64,000 nt of DNA from Antedon mediterranea (Eukaryota > Echinodermata > Crinoidea > Comatulida > Antedonidae): assembly GCF_964355755.1 (NCBI RefSeq), contig NC_092674.1, positions 31,422,001 to 31,486,000 of the forward strand, written 5' to 3'. The notes beneath the pieces were generated by a model. That model made no database searches, had not been told where the DNA came from, and saw only the letters and a program-made list of their open reading frames with translations. Of the stretch, positions 59,801 through 64,000 are shown in pieces; the stretch's first letter is position 1; the number at the start of each line of letters is the position of its first letter. A program made the translations under genes and the position numbers.

Positions 59801-61939
59801 GCTGTACAGCATATCACCTGAAGGTGTAATACTAATCAGTGTGTTTTCCGTCAGTATTGTGTGATATGACGCTTTCTTTTCGTTTATAAAGTATGTATCG
59901 GGTATCCAAACGCGTTTGGCCATTTCATTTGTTAACGCAAGTCCAGTAATGACAGACCCATCAAACGCAAGACGTGGATCATTCCATTGTTGTCGAAAGT
60001 ATAGGTCCATTGTATACTCCTAAAAGATTTAGATTGAAGAAATACAAAAAGTAAGTGCCCAAATATGGTAGTGATATGCCTAAATATGGTAGTGCCAAAA
60101 TAGAAGAGGTCCATTGTATACTCCTAAAAGATTTAGATTGAAGAAATACAAAAAGTAAGTGCCCAAATATGGTAGTGATATGCCTAAATATGGTAGTGCC
60201 AAAATAGAAGCGGTCCATTGTATACTCCTAAAAGATTTAGATTGAAGAAATACAAAAAGTAAGTGCCCAAATATGGTAGTGATATGCCTAAATATGGTAG
60301 TGATGTGCCAAAATAGAAGAGGTCCATTGTATACTCCTAAAAGGTTACAGACTGAAGAATTAGAACATATAACAAGTAATTACAATTATGATATAGTTTC
60401 TTTCAATGTTTTCGTGACGAAATTAACAATCTGCCAAAGGTGATCAGGCAATTTGTAATAATATCTACTGATTTATTTAAAAACAAGCAATACTCTTTAA
60501 AAAAATGGAATATGTTGTAACGTGCAAGTAAGCATCCCGTTATGAATGGAATATGTTGTAACGTGCCAGTAAGCATCCCGTTATGAATGGAATATGTTGT
60601 AACATGCAAGTAAGCATCCCGTTATGAATGGAATATGTTGTAACGTGCCAGTAAGCATCCCGTTATGAAAACATAAACAGTAATAATGGATTGGAATTTA
60701 TTTATTTTTTAAATTTTTAGTAACTGAATTTGTTTTAATTAATTACTGTTCGACGGCCATAATTCTGAATCTGAAATAATCGTAACAATGTGCATATCAG
60801 TAAACACAATAGGCCAATTGGCTCAGTTGTGATGTAAAATAGTTTACACGTACATAGATCAACATATTGTTATTGATTTATGAATAATAATGTGTTATGA
60901 TTGTAGTAATTGAAAAGCATCGAATACATTATATCGATTTTATATAATTTACATTTTATTTATTAGGTGATTGACATTTATATTGAAAATATTACCGTCT
61001 GTTGGTGGCTTATTACCCTTTTATTTTGTTTGCGTCATAGTTATTAAAGTAGTTACATTTACGTTATCTTCTTATATGCACAAATAAATTATTGTGAAAA
61101 TATTATGGCATACCGACATAGCGCTTAGGTGCGTTTTCAAGTTTGAAGAAATGTTAAAAGAAATAATTTGAAGCTTACATTACACGAAAATATATTTTAA
61201 ATGTCTTACCATGTTTGTCTCAGATATTGGTCCGATATTATAAATATACATGCTGATTTGGACATTTACACGTTTTCCTATAATACAAATAGTATATTGA
61301 TTTGTATTGGAAACGGGATTAAAATGTTAGACTAATTAAATGCATATAGCAAGGCGGAATATAATAAACAAATACATTAAAGGTAAAATGTAAATCAAAT
61401 TAAAAAGATGAGAATAAAAAAAAAGAAACGAAATAAAATGACTAATTGTGAAGGGTTCCCACTAGAGAAATGTAAAAAAAGATAGCAGAATAAAAGAAAT
61501 AAACCTACTCACCTCCGTAATGAGGACGAAGACGCTTGTCATAGCCATCAAGCAAAGTATTAAGTATCTCAGACGCGTTATTTAGAAGGTGATCTTCGGC
61601 ACTATAATATCAAATGTCAAATATATATGTTCTCTCTTACATATTCATTAAAATTTTATAGATCAAAACACTATAATCATATACCTTTTATAAAAAGATA
61701 TTCCAATGACGATTTTGACAATTTTTATAAGCCTAAAATAAACATTAGAGTACAGAAAGACCACACGATTAAAATACTATAACTGGTTTGTATGCTAGTT
61801 AAAAAACAAATAAAACACCCAGAAAATTCTAAATGTATTTAAAAACACAAATTACTTACAGCGTAGCTGATCCAGAATTAATACTGCTGAATATAACTGC
61901 ACACAGCAGAGCAGAGAAGTAAATTGTAAATGATGACAT
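56853..61939 (-). CDS. Cys-loop ligand-gated anion channel subunit (GABA-A/glycine receptor-like)
   Basis: Eight exons: 61860-61939, 61513-61601, 61210-61277, 59796-60019, 59306-59388, 58208-58345, 57576-57991 and 56853-57113; 452 residues, phases agree. Exons 3, 5 and 6 are 68, 83 and 138 nt, exactly the sizes in vertebrate GABA-A and glycine receptor genes. Signal peptide 1-24; the Cys-loop is C161-C175 ([15 protein letters not shown]). TM1 is about 246-268, with PAR at 274-276 and TM2 [19 protein letters not shown], the anion-selective signature; TM3 is about 307-328 and TM4 about 417-438 ([20 protein letters not shown]). The TM3-TM4 loop is short (about 88 residues), with a [14 protein letters not shown] stretch. 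There is no second Cys pair as in glycine receptors, and loop C ([11 protein letters not shown]) is GABA-beta/rho-like, so GABA is the more likely ligand, but the subtype is open. The exon 4 acceptor is copied in tandem upstream. Confidence 0.95.
58540..58735. mobile_element. MITE-like copy with TTGGTTCTCACTATGACGCA end
   Basis: On the minus strand it begins TTGGTTCTCACTATGACGCA ACGCAATG and includes TTGACCAATCACAAGCTGAA. Related to 59150-59300 and 63410-63530. Intronic in the receptor gene. Confidence 0.6.
59150..59300. mobile_element. Second copy of the GTTCCCACTA...ACGCAA MITE-like family, next to exon 5
   Basis: Begins TTGGTTCCCACTATAGGACA then CAACGCAAGG, with GCGACGCAAGC and AATGACCAATAGCTTGCAGC inside. 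It ends within about 10 bp of the exon 5 donor (59305). Confidence 0.6.
60004..60340. repeat. 104-bp tandem array (4 units) that copies the exon 4 acceptor of the Cys-loop receptor
   Basis: On the gene strand each unit holds AAATCTTTTAG|GAGTATACAATGGACC: the 3' splice site plus about 17 exon bases. Starts of the GGTCCATTGTATACTC block are 60004 (the true exon), 60108, 60212 and 60321. The rest of each unit (AATATGGTAGTGATATGCC) matches the core of the MITE family found in NBEA, ZFAND2 and PPID. Since 104 is not a multiple of three, use of a decoy acceptor shifts frame. Confidence 0.92.
60510..60670. repeat. 38-bp-class tandem repeat, 4 copies, receptor intron 3
   Basis: Units contain GGAATATGTTGTAACGTGCA and AGTAAGCATCCCGTTATGAA. 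Near-identical, with alternating GTGCAAG and GTGCCAG. Confidence 0.88.
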
Positions 61940-64000
61940 TCTCGGTCTTTGTTAAATTACACTAAACTGGAAACACGTGTTTTTCATTTAACTGTTATTT
62001 GCAATTTGAAGAAGTCTTTTTAAACAACAGTGTCATGAATTGTACCCAATTGATTTTGTATTGTTTTATAATCGATATTGTCACTAAGAAACAACGCAGG
62101 AGATACAAGGGACGACCATGTAATAGAAACGAGTCATTTTTTACACAATTGTGATGATTGATTTTTGTCTAATACAATAGTTTCGCTCTACAGAGGGCGT
62201 CAAAAACTGCTTGTGGTCTGAGAGTTTAATAATGTATGGTTTCTATGGCACCAGTTTGATTATCTTCCGCGATTGTTTGACAGATGACTTAAAATCAACA
62301 AAAAATCAACAATTTATAAAAACCTTAAATAATACTAATATAATTACCATTAATAGAGTTCGATATACCGTATGATATGAAACGAAAATCAATTACTTGG
62401 CATGGAGATGAATTTATTTGAACTTCAAAATACTGCATCGGTTCTATATATTTATCAGATCTTTTGCCATCATGTTTATTAGGATATTACACATTATGAT
62501 ATTCAGATTGATATCAGTTTGTACTTATCGACACATTCATGTTATCTACAAACACATCGTCAGAGACATCACAAAGATGCGTGCGCATAGACGCGCGTGC
62601 TTCTTTTTTCAGTGTACTGACGGCATAATACAATTACATTTACATTATAACTTATATAAAATACAACATACGTTCTTTACAACAGTTAGCTAAGATATTA
62701 AAAATAAAATGGTGGTACACAAGTATAACCTGAATTACATCAAGGAATATCAATAATGGATTATTACTATTGTTCATTTGTCCTTACACTAATATTATAA
62801 TATATTACATTATTTAACATAAACGTTTTACATAAAATACATATATCATCTATGTGTATATATACAGGCGCGCCTCACATACTGCTTTCTAATAAAAAAT
62901 ACTAATTAGGTTAGGTCGCTCTTTTTTTTAAATATTAAGATAACGTTAATTACCTTTCTGTGATGTATATTTTCCAAATTAAATAAAATTCTGCGCAAAG
63001 TATATATACACAATAACGATTGTGAAACAACACTAGCATGATTATAATTAGAAATGTATGTAGGTTGATTAGACATTGACATTATTGCTCTTCTATTCAT
63101 GAGATATTGTGTTTTATCTTATAGTAACCGGAATCAAACTTGTGCTACTGTCTATTCATCAGATATTGTGTTTTATCTTATAGTAACCGGAATCAAACTT
63201 GTGGTACTGTATTTACCTTTTTATAAATATATTTTCCATCATATAGGCCTAATCTGAATCCAACTCAAATTGTTGTTTAAAACACTTGAAATAATCAGGG
63301 TTGAAATATATTATTGTGATATTATCGTAACGTTCAAATAATACAGAAGTGTGAACACCTTAACCCTGTTCAGAATAATATAATCGTTATTGAGCATACC
63401 AAAGATTAGTTCCCACTACAATTCCCACTGCACAATTTATTAGACCAATCACAAACGACGAACTAGTCGACTTTTCGCTTGTCATTGGTCAACTAGCTTG
63501 CCTTGTGCTTACGTTCTGGCTCAGTGTTGTCTCCCAGTGTTTCAACAACACTGTACCAGCAGTTATTAATACTGCATTGTAATAAAAAGAAAATACAAAG
63601 AAATTAAGATGAAATAAAGTTATCGTGCATTCCAGCAATAACTATCTGCATCCTAAACTCGCCAGCAAGGTAGGGCAAAGTGGACAAGGTCATCTCGTGT
63701 ATTGTACACAAAAGCACAAAGACATTGCCAGGTGTAACATGAATATACTACATTCCTAATTTACATTATTAACAATATTGCTATTACTCATTTTTTAGTA
63801 CTACAGTTATAGGCTAATATACTTAATATAATCTTATTATATTCTACTATTATTTTTCTCTATCTGACCAGCACCATTACAATACTTTGTATTATTGTGT
63901 TTAAAAAAAAAATTCATATTGTGGTGGTTGGAAATTATCATCAATTGTGTTAAGGTAATGTCAATAGAACAATACTTTAATTATGTATGCAACAACAACA
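61940..64000. other. 5' flank of the Cys-loop receptor gene and following intergenic sequence
   Basis: No further gene is recognised. It holds a 57-bp tandem duplication at 63099-63213 (AGATATTGTGTTTTATCTTA, then TAGTAACCGGAATCAAACTT) and a third MITE-like copy at 63410-63530. A promoter cannot be assigned. Confidence 0.6.
63410..63530. mobile_element. Third copy of the GTTCCCACTA MITE-like family
   Basis: TTAGTTCCCACTACAATTCC at one end, ACCAATCACAAACGACGAAC in the middle and a GTCATTGGTCAACTAGCTTG inverted match. More diverged than the other two. Confidence 0.5.

Overview
This is an AT-rich animal genomic window with intron-containing genes, many minisatellites and many DNA-transposon/MITE copies. 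It is not prokaryotic. The single neurobeachin/LRBA-type gene, the Cys-loop receptor with chordate-like exon sizes and the repeat landscape fit an invertebrate deuterostome, perhaps an echinoderm. That placement is inference; nothing in the window fixes the species.

Layout. (1) Positions 1-36021, minus strand: the 5' part (34 coding exons, about 1979 codons in frame) of a neurobeachin/LRBA family gene. It runs off the left edge before the PH-BEACH, BEACH and WD40 domains, and an 11.8 kb first intron carries old transposons. (2) 37810-41737, minus: an AN1 zinc finger/UIM protein of the ZFAND2 (AIRAP/AIRAPL) type. (3) 43709-49424, plus: cyclophilin-40 (PPID), head-to-head with ZFAND2. About 2 kb separate the two start codons, and that interval holds a LINE fragment and an inverted duplication of the PPID promoter-proximal sequence. 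(4) Two adjacent plus-strand genes for secreted low-complexity repeat proteins: one Gly/Ser-rich (52392-53231), one Pro-rich (53948-54709). Both have a TATA box, a short non-coding first exon and the ATG just after a 3' splice site. (5) 56853-61939, minus: a complete 8-exon, 452-residue GABA-A/glycine-receptor-like anion channel subunit.

Genes 2 and 3 are both linked by family knowledge to proteostasis (proteasome/p97 adaptor and Hsp90 co-chaperone), but shared regulation is not shown. Genes 4a and 4b look like unrelated coding sequences behind the same kind of promoter and exon module.

The most unusual theme is splice-site-bearing minisatellites. In NBEA, ZFAND2 and the Cys-loop receptor a tandem array copies the real 5' or 3' splice junction together with exon bases, giving rows of decoy sites. 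Conceptual translation shows that use of a decoy gives a premature stop in all three. Two more arrays (NBEA, PPID) end within about 10-20 bp of a 3' splice site. A MITE family with at least six copies, a 1083 bp inverted-repeat element with a perfect 10 bp target-site duplication, and several long hairpins fill much of the intronic space.
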